Shown here in pieces: positions 1 through 7,294 of a stretch of 7,341 nucleotides of DNA. The notes below the pieces were generated by a model. The model had not been told where the DNA came from. It searched no databases and worked only from the letters and a program-made list of their open reading frames with translations. Numbering within the stretch: the first letter of the stretch is position 1; every line of letters starts with the position of its first letter. Source of the DNA: CAYYGL01 sp964471235 (lineage in GTDB: Bacteria > Calditrichota > Calditrichia > RBG-13-44-9 > J075); the NCBI GenBank assembly GCA_964471235.1, contig CAYYGL010000219.1, forward strand, positions 1-7,341, read 5' to 3'. Both the position numbers and the translations under genes were made by a program.

Positions 1-1990
1 CGGGAAGGGTTAACATATACGCCAGGTAAAGAGCGGCTTTTCGATAGCTGGAGGGATGGTCTACCCGGGGAGGGTTGTTCCAGCCGATTTCGGCGGTATT
101 GCCTTCATCTAATTCAATGTCGCCGTCGGTATATGCCATATAGCGCACCTGGTCGTGGCTGTCCATGATGTTTGCCATCAGGTTCGTCATTCCATAAACG
201 GAGAAGGTTTTCTGTAATTCATTGGCTAATATGCTGAAATCCGCTTCCGGCGTCAGGAACACATACCGAGCCGTATAAAACAGGTTAAAGTTGAACTGCC
301 CATCCAATTGCCCGTTATTGACATAAGAACTCACCAGATCATAACTCCCGAAGGTTTCGCCAATCTGGTAAGTTTTTCGATGCCGCTGTGAATCTATCCG
401 CTGTTTGATTTTGCGGGTTAACGTGCGCCAGAACCGGTTGGGCACATGTTTTACGGCATCGTGGCGAAACCCGTCTAAATCCGCCTGCCGGAGCCACCAC
501 AACGCGTTATCTGTCATGGTTTGCAGGGCTTCATCGGAGTGAACATAATCAAATGAGGGTAAAAAGGGCTCGAACCAGGTGGTCAGGCGATGCTCATCCC
601 AAAAACGGATGTTTTTACGACCATCCGGCAGGTAGAGGCTGCCAAACCAATCAGGATGTTCCCGATAGAAAGGGTGATCAATATGCACATGATGCGCCAC
701 AAAATCCAGCAGCACCTTCAACCCTCGGCGGTGCGCTTCTGCCGATAATTGTTTCAGCAGTTCCATAGAACCATAGCGCTCGTCCACCTTTTGATGATGG
801 ATTTGCCAATACCCATGATAGGCGGAGAAATAACGGTGGGGCGGCGGATACTCCCGATAGGCTTTGCGGGTATTTTGGTTCACCGGCGAAATCCAGAGGG
901 TGTTCACGCCCAGGGAATCGAAATAACCTTCCTTTAATTTATCCAGAATCCCCTGTAAATCTCCGCCCATGTAGTTGGCTTTGGGAGAAAGGCTGTCCTG
1001 GTCCACCGGATGGTTATTGGAGGAATCCCCGTCATAAAATCGGTCAATCATAAGGGAATAGAGAATGGCATCATTCCAGGTGAAGGGGGTTCCGGGTGCT
1101 CCGGCTGGATGACCGTCCCATAAACGAATGGTTTGAAAAAGGGTCGCCTGACCGTTTTGTGACACTGCAATGCGGATCACATTTTCGCCGGATAAATCGG
1201 TTTTAGCAACCCGCAGGATGATGTCATTCCCTTCCAGACTGAGAAGCCCTGCTGGCAACACCCGGTTGTTCAATAAGGCAATTACCTCTTGCGGGGTTAA
1301 CTCCGCCGGTTGATCTTCCCGATCGTAATGCAGGCGCAGCGCCACCTCTTTATCGCCCTCCTCCATCCCCACAAGATTCAGAAAAGCTTTGCCCCTGTGC
1401 CGCGGCTGTATGGTAATCACCGAATTGTAACTGCCAAACGGATTGCTCACTTTCTCCGGATTTTCCGGGTCTAAAACTTCTTTACCATCCACATAAAACT
1501 TGTATTCATAGCGTCCTGGTGGCAAGGGGATTTCAATCTCATACACCCCGTCTCTATCCCGGTCTGTAAGAAAAAGCTGCTCACGATTCCAGTTATTAAA
1601 AGAACCGAAAAGGGAAATTTTTTGGGGGGTATAATCAGGGGTATATCGAAACTGCCGGGTTTCCAGGATTTCGACCTGCATGGGAATGGCGTAACGAACT
1701 CCCTGCATCTCAAACGGAAGAAGGGAGAGTCCTTCCCGGGTAGGTGAGGCTGTTAAGATGAGCAAATTATCCGACTGATGGTATTGAACATCCAACCCCG
1801 AATGGGGAAAAAACGTTACTGGGTAAGATGGTGCATAAAACAGGTCACTGAGCAGGAGGGTATCACTTCGTCCGGCAATTAAGTGAACCGGGGAAATCAA
1901 ATCGATGAAAGGTTCGGGGGAAGACTTTTGACAGGCAGAGAAAAGAAGAATAAAAATAAGGAACCAGGTTTTCAAACAATGTTGCCGCAA
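1..1990 (-). CDS. GH13 alpha-amylase-family glycosidase, lipoprotein, C-terminus cut by window edge
   Basis: This gene probably hydrolyses alpha-1,4-glucan or maltodextrin at the cell envelope. About 663 codons are visible, in one open frame without a break. The N-terminus reads as a lipoprotein signal: Arg/His/Lys, then a hydrophobic stretch (WFLIFILLF), then a lipobox ending FSAC with the lipidated Cys at about residue 20. Residues 22-115 look like a beta-rich domain I cannot name. Residues 118-190 resemble CBM48/AMPK glycan-binding modules (LFGSFNNWN, DGVYEIEIPLPPGRYEYKF, DGKEVLDPENP). Residues 195-300 look like a second beta-sandwich. The GH13 barrel starts near residue 305. Visible motifs are AYHGYW, region I DFVAHH (D429), region II GFRHDAVKH (nucleophile D511), region III QIGETF (acid/base E545) and region IV MDSHDQ (D613). 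The end, including the usual GIPxIYYGxE strand and any C-terminal domain, lies outside the window. The frame has no early ATG; TTG at 1990 follows a GGAA, and TTG at 1975 is the alternative. The exact specificity (alpha-amylase, neopullulanase or cyclomaltodextrinase) cannot be settled from sequence alone. Confidence 0.93.
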   Translation of the reverse strand, partial: MRQHCLKTWFLIFILLFSACQKSSPEPFIDLISPVHLIAGRSDTLLLSDLFYAPSYPVTFFPHSGLDVQYHQSDNLLILTASPTREGLSLLPFEMQGVRYAIPMQVEILETRQFRYTPDYTPQKISLFGSFNNWNREQLFLTDRDRDGVYEIEIPLPPGRYEYKFYVDGKEVLDPENPEKVSNPFGSYNSVITIQPRHRGKAFLNLVGMEEGDKEVALRLHYDREDQPAELTPQEVIALLNNRVLPAGLLSLEGNDIILRVAKTDLSGENVIRIAVSQNGQATLFQTIRLWDGHPAGAPGTPFTWNDAILYSLMIDRFYDGDSSNNHPVDQDSLSPKANYMGGDLQGILDKLKEGYFDSLGVNTLWISPVNQNTRKAYREYPPPHRYFSAYHGYWQIHHQKVDERYGSMELLKQLSAEAHRRGLKVLLDFVAHHVHIDHPFYREHPDWFGSLYLPDGRKNIRFWDEHRLTTWFEPFLPSFDYVHSDEALQTMTDNALWWLRQADLDGFRHDAVKHVPNRFWRTLTRKIKQRIDSQRHRKTYQIGETFGSYDLVSSYVNNGQLDGQFNFNLFYTARYVFLTPEADFSILANELQKTFSVYGMTNLMANIMDSHDQVRYMAYTDGDIELDEGNTAEIGWNNPPRVDHPSSYRKAALYLAYMLTLP

Positions 1991-1997
1991 AGGAAAT

Positions 1998-2001
1998 TTC
2001 C
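1998..2001 (-). promoter_or_regulatory. Shine-Dalgarno-like GGAA before the TTG start of the amylase gene
   Basis: On the minus strand GGAA precedes TTG 1990 by seven bases, a normal spacing. The other in-frame candidate, TTG 1975, has no purine-rich stretch at a suitable distance. The first in-frame ATG (1708) lies about 95 codons inside and would remove the lipoprotein signal. This site is the main reason for choosing 1990. It is a short match, so the choice is moderate in strength. Confidence 0.45.
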
Positions 2002-2089
2002 GGTTTGAGTTGTTGCCAACAGGTATATTCTTGATGGAGATGGTTACTTATTCCTGATGGTCGCTAACTTAACTGTTCCACCACATCCC

Positions 2090-2443
2090 CTATTTTTTAT
2101 CCGGTTTATAGCGAATAATTTCCACTTTTTCCAGGGTCATTAAACTACCGGAATTGGATTCCTGGAGCATTTCTTCGATAAGGGAGATGGCGGTTTGGAT
2201 TTTCTCATCCGTATCCACCACCTCGATCAGGATGGGTAAATCCTCGGAGAGGCGTAACAGACGCGCGGTGTGAATCACCCGGCTGGAAGCGCCGTATCCC
2301 TGGATGCCTTTTACCACCGTGGCGCCGGCAAGACCGGTCTCCCGCAATTTACGGATAATTGCTTCAAACAGCGGCATCCCTTTATAGCGATCATCCTCCC
2401 CGATGTAAACCCTTAACAGCTTTCCGGTTCCTTTAATTTCCAC
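2090..2443 (-). CDS. DUF190 (PII-like) small protein
   Basis: The 117-residue product matches the DUF190 family (Pfam PF02641) in length and in its typical segments: LRVYIGEDDRYKGMPLFEAI at residues 10-29, then the GLAGATVVKGIQGYG stretch, and SEDLPILIEVVD at 66-77. Family members adopt a ferredoxin-like fold resembling PII signalling proteins and are expected to be small soluble multimers. The biochemical role of most is unknown. The segment around residues 46-58 (GIQGYGASSRVIH) sits where PII proteins carry the T-loop, but is shorter. In many genomes DUF190 genes sit beside the fluoride channel gene crcB; none is present here. The start is GTG at 2443, nine bases after the histidine kinase stop, with a good AGGGG ribosome site six bases upstream. 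The close spacing suggests co-expression with the kinase, so a role as a ligand sensor or kinase modulator is possible, but that is inference. Confidence 0.93.
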   Translation of the reverse strand: MEIKGTGKLLRVYIGEDDRYKGMPLFEAIIRKLRETGLAGATVVKGIQGYGASSRVIHTARLLRLSEDLPILIEVVDTDEKIQTAISLIEEMLQESNSGSLMTLEKVEIIRYKPDKK

Positions 2444-2449
2444 AGTGCG

Positions 2450-2454
2450 CCCCT
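2450..2454 (-). promoter_or_regulatory. Ribosome binding site of the DUF190 gene overlapping the kinase stop codon
   Basis: The minus strand reads AAATAGGGGCGCACTGTG. TAG (2455-2453) ends the histidine kinase, and the AG of that stop is part of the AGGGG Shine-Dalgarno for the GTG at 2443, with six bases of spacing. Ribosomes finishing the kinase would stop on the next gene's binding site, an arrangement typical of translational coupling. Confidence 0.7.
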
Positions 2455-5400
2455 ATTTAACAATTTTTTCAATGGAAGATTCGATGGGAAGCACAAAGGT
2501 AAAGGTGCTTCCTTTCTTTAGCTCACTTTCCACGGTAATTTCGCCGCCATGAAGTTCCACAATTTCCTTACAAATGGATAAGCCCAGGCCCGTTCCTCTA
2601 ATGTTGAACTGTTGACCGTCTTCCACCTGTTCGTATTTTTCAAAAATGTGCGGCAATTTTTCCGGCGGTATTCCCATTCCCGTATCCTTAACGGAAATAG
2701 ATGCAAAAAATTTTTCCTCGCCATTTCGTTTCTTTTTGATAAGCCGGGAACTTACATAAATATTGCCGTTCTCCGGGGTAAATTTCATAGCATTACTCAG
2801 CAGATTACTCAATACCTGTTCTATACGCAAACTATCAAAAAAGAGCAAGGGGAGATTGTGGTCTAAATCCATTTCAATGCGAATATTCTTATTTTTTACC
2901 AGTACTTTATGATTCTCAACCTGCTGTTCAATCAGGGCATTAATTTCATCCAATTTCGGCTCGATGGTAAACTTACCCACATCCAGTTTGGAGGCAACCA
3001 GGAAATTATCCACCAGAGAAAGCACTTTTTTAACATTTTCTTTGGCGATATCCAACAGCTCTTCCTGTTCGGTGTTGATTTCACCTACCACCCGATTACG
3101 GATTAACTCGATAAATCCCTGGATGACGTTCATCGGCGAACGAAGATCATGCACAATCATCGAATTGAAATCCGCCTTCATTCTTTCCAGGCGTTTAATA
3201 TACCGCAGGTCATTCAAAATCAGGAAAAAGCCGGTTTTTTCCTGCAATTCAAATAAAGGAAAACCAAATACCGAAACCGGAATTGCCTCCCCGCTTTTGC
3301 TGATGATATCAAATTCAATGTTTTCGATTCGAGTATGTTCATCACTTTGTACATCGAGAAGGCGGGCAATGACTTTCTGGAGTTCCGATACTTTCCGGGG
3401 GGCAAAATAGTCCGTCAGTTCCCGGGTAATCAGTTGGTTCTCTTCATATCCCAATAGCTGTTGAAACGCCGGGTTGGCATAAACCACTCTTCCCTGGCGA
3501 TCGCAGGTGACCAATCCCAGGCTCATGGTTTCCGCCAAAGAGCGATAACGTTCCTGACTTGCCCGCAGCTTTTCATACAACAGAGAATTTTCTACCGCGA
3601 CTGCAGCCTGGTTGGCATAATATTCCAGTGGAACAATTTTTTCAATGGTTGGCTTAAGCCGATCCACCGGATCGTGCACGACCAGGTACCCCATCACTTT
3701 ATCCCGGGTCTTTAAGGGAACAAACAACAGATCGCTCTCTCCCCATTCAAAGGAGCCATACGACCGTGAAGAATTTTCTTCGGGCACGTTAGCAGGATGT
3801 GCATTGCAAAAAAATGAATTGGAAATCCGTTCACTTTTTTTCAATAAAGCATCGACTTCCGGGATAAATATATCCTTTGAAAAATCCAGGCTTATATTGA
3901 ACTTTCCCTTAAATCCTACCCGGTTAATGACCTGCAATTTGATCCCCAATTCATCCTCCAACAGTACCGCCACATCATTCCATCCCAATGTTTTCCGAAT
4001 ACTCTGCGTTATTCGATTTACAATTTCCGGCAGATTCAGCCCCAGGGTAATCTCCCCACTTAATTCAAAAATACGTGCCAGTTGTTTCAACTTCAAATTG
4101 GCTTCTTTGGCTTTCCGGGCTGTTTCCAGGACTACCCGGGTACGATTTACAATCTCCTCCGCTTTCTGCATATCCCAAAGGGAAAATTCTGCTCCCGGTT
4201 GGGTCTTGTTCAGAATGATAGTGCCTACCACTTCATTTTCCATTCGGATGGGAAGTAACAGGATATTTCGATAGTGCAAATTGGTAAACATTTTCCGGGT
4301 AGCATCAGCCAAACGAGGTTCCCGATCGATATTGATAATATTTTTGCTCTCTCCACGGTTCAACAGTTGACTTAAGTACTTTTCTTTTTCCAGGAACACC
4401 ATCTGCTTTTCCGGAAACTCCTCCCAGGTGTTAGGAGCAGTAAAATGAAAGTATTTGGGGAACAGGAATCCAAAGCCTTTATTGTGCTGCCAGAATATGG
4501 AACTATCACATTTCGTGATAGCGGACAATGTTTTACAAGTGTGTTGAAAAATGGCTTCTTCGTTTAAATGATGGGAAATCAGGGTGTCTGAGAAAAGGCC
4601 AATCTCCTCTCGATCCTGATGGGTTAAATTCTCTTCCAGGATACGTTGGGCTAACAACTGGTTAATCTCATTCAGGAAGCGGATTTCTTGAGAATTTAGC
4701 TGGTCCGGTTCGCTATTCCCCATCACCATTCCCCCGATTATTTTTTCTTTTAACAGAATGGGGATGAAATAAATTAACTTCACCTGCCAGCCCAGATGAT
4801 GTAATTTGGTAAACAAAGATGGATGTTCTTTTTGAGTGAGCAGAAACGGGGAGCCTTTGGTCACCCAGCCCTGCACAAGGGGTTCCAATTGGGATGCGGA
4901 TATGCCCGGCTTTCGTTGCACAGGCGGAATAAATTGGGCAAAATATTCAATGCGTTGAATTTGCTTGTCCAATGCAAAGAGCGCCCAGTAGTCCATGGTA
5001 ACACTCTTGGGTAAGAGTTGAATCAACTTGTTAAAGATATCCTCTAACGATCTCTCCTCATACACAATTCGGTAGCAGTTTCTTAAATTTTCCTGGAAGA
5101 ACTTTTCCCGGTCATACTGGTTAAGTTTGTGTTCAATTTGTTTGATTGTTAACAAATTCCGGAGGATTGCCTGGAGATTTTCATCTGTTTGGATAAATAC
5201 TTTGGCATTCTTGAAAGAATTTTGTAGGGCGATTGTCGCATCCTCATCCTTCACAATTATCAACATCCAGAGGTCTTTTTCGTTCTCCAGGGTTTGGAGT
5301 GCCTGGAAAATCTCCTGATATTCCGGACGATGAGATGCCAGGTATGTAATCACAACATGTGCCCGGATAGTATGCACATAATTCATTAAATTCCCGGGAT

Positions 5401-5509
5401 CCTTCAACGAAAAGAGTTCGATATGATGAAAGATTAACTCTTTGTGGAGGAAATCGCTGAATTTCCGGGGAAGATTGACTGCCACAACTTTACATGCTTC
5501 TGTCGTCAT
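2453..5509 (-). CDS. Soluble multi-sensor histidine kinase (pseudo-receiver, three GAF-like, PAS, HisKA, HATPase)
   Basis: This 1018-residue sensor kinase would autophosphorylate on His and pass phosphate to an unidentified response regulator. Residues 1-125 have the alternating beta/alpha pattern of a receiver domain (strands VVAVN, HVVITYL, LWMLIIV, AKVFIQT), but the acidic pair and phospho-Asp are absent. Three GAF-like regions follow at roughly 135-295, 305-465 and 472-648. Each begins with a helix resembling LEDIFNKLIQLL and ends with a hydrophobic strand such as IIGGMVMG, VVGTIILN or VMGYLVVH. A PAS domain spans about 650-770 (GLVTCDRQGRVVYANPAFQQ). The HisKA helix carries H787 in VHDLRSPMN. 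The ATPase domain has an N box with N902/N906 in SNLLSNAMKFT, a G1 box DTGMG at 942-946, an F box IFEKYEQ and a G2 box RGTGLGLS at 971-978. No membrane segment is seen, so it should be cytoplasmic or held by partners. The ATG at 5509 has only a weak ribosome site. It is followed after nine bases by the DUF190 gene. The kinase core is near certain; the signal is unknown. Confidence 0.95.
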   Translation of the reverse strand: MTTEACKVVAVNLPRKFSDFLHKELIFHHIELFSLKDPGNLMNYVHTIRAHVVITYLASHRPEYQEIFQALQTLENEKDLWMLIIVKDEDATIALQNSFKNAKVFIQTDENLQAILRNLLTIKQIEHKLNQYDREKFFQENLRNCYRIVYEERSLEDIFNKLIQLLPKSVTMDYWALFALDKQIQRIEYFAQFIPPVQRKPGISASQLEPLVQGWVTKGSPFLLTQKEHPSLFTKLHHLGWQVKLIYFIPILLKEKIIGGMVMGNSEPDQLNSQEIRFLNEINQLLAQRILEENLTHQDREEIGLFSDTLISHHLNEEAIFQHTCKTLSAITKCDSSIFWQHNKGFGFLFPKYFHFTAPNTWEEFPEKQMVFLEKEKYLSQLLNRGESKNIINIDREPRLADATRKMFTNLHYRNILLLPIRMENEVVGTIILNKTQPGAEFSLWDMQKAEEIVNRTRVVLETARKAKEANLKLKQLARIFELSGEITLGLNLPEIVNRITQSIRKTLGWNDVAVLLEDELGIKLQVINRVGFKGKFNISLDFSKDIFIPEVDALLKKSERISNSFFCNAHPANVPEENSSRSYGSFEWGESDLLFVPLKTRDKVMGYLVVHDPVDRLKPTIEKIVPLEYYANQAAVAVENSLLYEKLRASQERYRSLAETMSLGLVTCDRQGRVVYANPAFQQLLGYEENQLITRELTDYFAPRKVSELQKVIARLLDVQSDEHTRIENIEFDIISKSGEAIPVSVFGFPLFELQEKTGFFLILNDLRYIKRLERMKADFNSMIVHDLRSPMNVIQGFIELIRNRVVGEINTEQEELLDIAKENVKKVLSLVDNFLVASKLDVGKFTIEPKLDEINALIEQQVENHKVLVKNKNIRIEMDLDHNLPLLFFDSLRIEQVLSNLLSNAMKFTPENGNIYVSSRLIKKKRNGEEKFFASISVKDTGMGIPPEKLPHIFEKYEQVEDGQQFNIRGTGLGLSICKEIVELHGGEITVESELKKGSTFTFVLPIESSIEKIVK

Positions 5510-5519
5510 TTGTTACAAA
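5509..5519. promoter_or_regulatory. Candidate operator: palindrome TTTGT-T-ACAAA at the kinase start
   Basis: The 11-base sequence has perfect five-base arms around one central base. It directly abuts the kinase start codon; its last base on the coding strand is the A of ATG. The same palindrome occurs upstream of birA, where the match on the other strand extends as GCTTT(T)GTAACAAA. A bound protein here would cover the ribosome-binding region. No regulator is identified, so this is a pattern-based proposal. Confidence 0.35.
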
Positions 5520-5630
5520 AGCCCGTTCTTCAAATTAATAAATTAATCCTTTACTTCATCCATTTAGATGAGGAGACTAACAAAAGAAGTGTTTCCCACT
5601 GGTTTAAATTGAGACCAATTAAATCCCCTT
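5520..5630 (-). other. Intergenic region between coaX and the kinase gene
   Basis: This AT-rich gap of about 110 bases is the longest between the co-oriented genes, apart from the operator-like palindrome at its left end. It holds two copies of ATTAAT around 5534-5547 and a small inverted repeat TCATC/GATGA at 5556-5571 with a six-base loop and no following T run. I see no convincing -35/-10 pair and no terminator. It is the most likely place for an internal promoter for the kinase genes, because of its length and AT content only. Confidence 0.35.
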
Positions 5631-6431
5631 CTAAATATTTTTCTTTACATTATCGGCTGCTCCGGTTTGATTGCGATAAAATATGCGAACAATTCCATCC
5701 AGGACCAGATGGGTCTCAACAAATTTGATAAAACGGCTCCGGGAAGCCAGCACTTTACTCAGCCCACCGGTGGCAATAACCACCGCCTCTTCCTGCAATT
5801 CTTCCTGAATCAGGGCGATCAAACCATCAATTAACTCGATGGTACCTATCATTATTCCGGCTTGCATACTGGCTTCGGTAGATTTCCCGATGACTTTTTC
5901 CGGAAACTCCAACGAAATATTCGGTAATTTAGCCGCTTTATTATGCAGCCCCCAGGCTGCCGTTTCAATTCCCGGGGCAATGGCGCCCCCTAAATATACG
6001 CCCTCTTTGCTAATCACATCCAGGGTGGTGGCGGTTCCCAGGTCCACAATAATATTCGGACCTCCGAATTTTTGATATGCTGCCACCGCATTACACAAGC
6101 GATCGGCTCCCACTGCTTCCGGAGGATTATAATCAATCGAAATCCCCAAATCCAGCGTGGAATCAATCACAAACGGGTTCTGGCGGAAGTATTTATCACC
6201 TAACCGTAAAAAAATTTGGGTCACATTTGGTACTACCGAGGCAATTGCCATGGTATATACATCATCCGGCGTCACCTGGTGCTGGGAGATAAAATGAGAG
6301 ATATAGGTCATTAATTCATCTTCCGTACGATGCACGCCGGTGGCAATCCGCCAATCGCCAAGATATGTTTTATCTGCGTACAGCCCAATATTGATATGAG
6401 TATTCCCTATGTCAATTGCTAAAAGCTTCAT
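5631..6431 (-). CDS. coaX: Type III pantothenate kinase CoaX
   Basis: CoaX phosphorylates pantothenate to 4'-phosphopantothenate with ATP, the first step of coenzyme A synthesis, in the cytoplasm. The 266-residue length is typical of the family. The ASKHA-fold motifs are present: phosphate-1 DIGNT at residues 7-11, the pantothenate-site GADR at 108-111, phosphate-2 DLGTATTLD at 130-138 with the catalytic-region aspartates, GGAIAPG at 148-154, and the adenosine-loop TGG at 221-223. The family characteristically needs a monovalent cation and is not feedback-inhibited by CoA. The ATG at 6431 follows an AGGA with five bases of spacing. The gene lies 53 bases after birA in the same direction, an arrangement common in bacteria, where the two are often co-transcribed. 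The short C-terminal tail after residue 255 is polar and unremarkable. Nothing appears broken. Confidence 0.97.
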   Translation of the reverse strand: MKLLAIDIGNTHINIGLYADKTYLGDWRIATGVHRTEDELMTYISHFISQHQVTPDDVYTMAIASVVPNVTQIFLRLGDKYFRQNPFVIDSTLDLGISIDYNPPEAVGADRLCNAVAAYQKFGGPNIIVDLGTATTLDVISKEGVYLGGAIAPGIETAAWGLHNKAAKLPNISLEFPEKVIGKSTEASMQAGIMIGTIELIDGLIALIQEELQEEAVVIATGGLSKVLASRSRFIKFVETHLVLDGIVRIFYRNQTGAADNVKKNI

Positions 6432-6484
6432 TCGTTTCCTGAATCGGTTGTGTATGGTTCAGCATCGATGGAATTTGGAAAAAA

Positions 6485-7273
6485 TTAAAAATTCCAGATG
6501 TCGCCGCTTAATATAGTTCGAAATCCCCGGGATGTCTTTAACACCAGGTAGCCTTCCGGGGTCAACTGTTGGAAAATGCCCCGAATCTGTTCCGTTTCCT
6601 GCTGAATGGTTATATGTTTCCCCCGAAACAATGCTTTGCTCATGTATAGCTCCACCACCCGGTTAAAATTGTTTGGAAAAACATCCCGGTAACACTTATA
6701 GTAATAATTCAAAAAACCGGCAAACAATTTTTCCCGCTCCCACACCCTGTCGGTTGCCATCCTTAATGACCCTGCCTGCCCGGCTATTTGCCCCGGAAAT
6801 TCATCCGCGCTCTGATTAACGTTTAAGCCAATCCCTACTACCAGGTATCGAAATTGCTTGTTACTAAAATTTGCCTCTAATAGAATTCCGGAAATTTTTC
6901 TCCCATCAATCAATAAATCATTGGGCCATTTCAACCCGATATGTATCCGGCTGCCGGTCTCGTCCTCAACCAGTTTCTCCAGGTATTGTGCCAACGAGTA
7001 AGCGGTGAAGAGATTGATCAAATTCAGGTACTGAACCGGAATCCTGGGCTTCAGTAAGATGGAAAACCATAATCCCACTCCGGGAGGACTAAGCCAGTTT
7101 CGATCTTGCCTGCCCTTTCCCTGCGTTTGTGAGTCGGCAATGACGATGCTCCATTCGGGAAGCGTATCGCCTTTTTGATAAAGATACCGATTGGTCGAAT
7201 CAATCGTATCGAATACCTGTATATGGAAAGGATGGGGCAATTGTAACCAACGGTTGATGAAACTTAACGTCAT
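6485..7273 (-). CDS. birA: Biotin--[acetyl-CoA-carboxylase] ligase BirA (class I, no HTH)
   Basis: BirA activates biotin with ATP to biotinyl-5'-AMP and transfers it to a lysine of biotin carboxyl carrier proteins such as that of acetyl-CoA carboxylase. Residue numbers here count from the upstream GTG at 7285; subtract four for the chosen ATG. Visible motifs are DSTN at 29-32, the biotinyl-AMP loop QGKGRQDRNW at 55-64, KWPND at 119-123 with the catalytic-site Lys, GILLE at 133-137 and GIGLNVN at 151-157. A small SH3-like C-terminal domain covers about 220-266. The catalytic domain begins almost at the N-terminus, so the winged-helix repressor domain of class II BirA is missing and the protein should not bind DNA itself. 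I prefer ATG 7273 because GGGGGAGG lies just upstream of it. GTG 7285 would make this purine run coding and has no ribosome site of its own, but the gap of two bases to ATG is short, so the start is not settled. Confidence 0.95.
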   Translation of the reverse strand: MTLSFINRWLQLPHPFHIQVFDTIDSTNRYLYQKGDTLPEWSIVIADSQTQGKGRQDRNWLSPPGVGLWFSILLKPRIPVQYLNLINLFTAYSLAQYLEKLVEDETGSRIHIGLKWPNDLLIDGRKISGILLEANFSNKQFRYLVVGIGLNVNQSADEFPGQIAGQAGSLRMATDRVWEREKLFAGFLNYYYKCYRDVFPNNFNRVVELYMSKALFRGKHITIQQETEQIRGIFQQLTPEGYLVLKTSRGFRTILSGDIWNF

Positions 7274-7275
7274 TT

Positions 7276-7283
7276 CCTCCCCC
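7276..7283 (-). promoter_or_regulatory. Strong Shine-Dalgarno-like run GGGGGAGG upstream of birA
   Basis: The minus strand reads GTGGGGGAGGAAATG. The purine run contains GGAG/GGAGG but sits only two to three bases from ATG 7273, closer than the usual optimum. It still favours ATG 7273 over the GTG at 7285, which lies inside the same run and has no complementary sequence upstream. Confidence 0.45.
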
Positions 7284-7294
7284 ACTCAATCAGT

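Noticed and set aside
553..937. Two short plus-strand open frames
   Set aside because: Both are antisense to the catalytic barrel of the amylase, whose motifs are unambiguous.
2072..2086. Tiny frame ATG to TAA just after the DUF190 stop
   Set aside because: Five codons only, with no independent evidence; probably chance.
1991..2089. Possible promoter or terminator between the DUF190 and amylase genes
   Set aside because: Only a four-base GTTG/CAAC hairpin is seen, with no T run and no clear -35/-10 pair.
2964..3410. Plus-strand open frame of 148 codons
   Set aside because: Antisense shadow of the PAS/HisKA part of the kinase; Ser/Arg-rich low-quality translation with no known motif.
3645..4274. 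Long open frame on the plus strand (209 codons) opposite the kinase gene
   Set aside because: It lies fully antisense to the GAF region of a clearly real kinase, has no ribosome site or recognisable domain, and its composition is that of a complement of coding sequence.
5146..5155. Perfect palindrome TTGTTAACAA
   Set aside because: It lies inside the kinase coding sequence, does not match the shared TTTGTWACAAA motif exactly, and a single ten-base palindrome is expected by chance.
5556..5571. Small hairpin TCATC/GATGA after coaX as a terminator
   Set aside because: Only a five-base, AT-rich stem without a T run on the coding strand; too weak for rho-independent termination.
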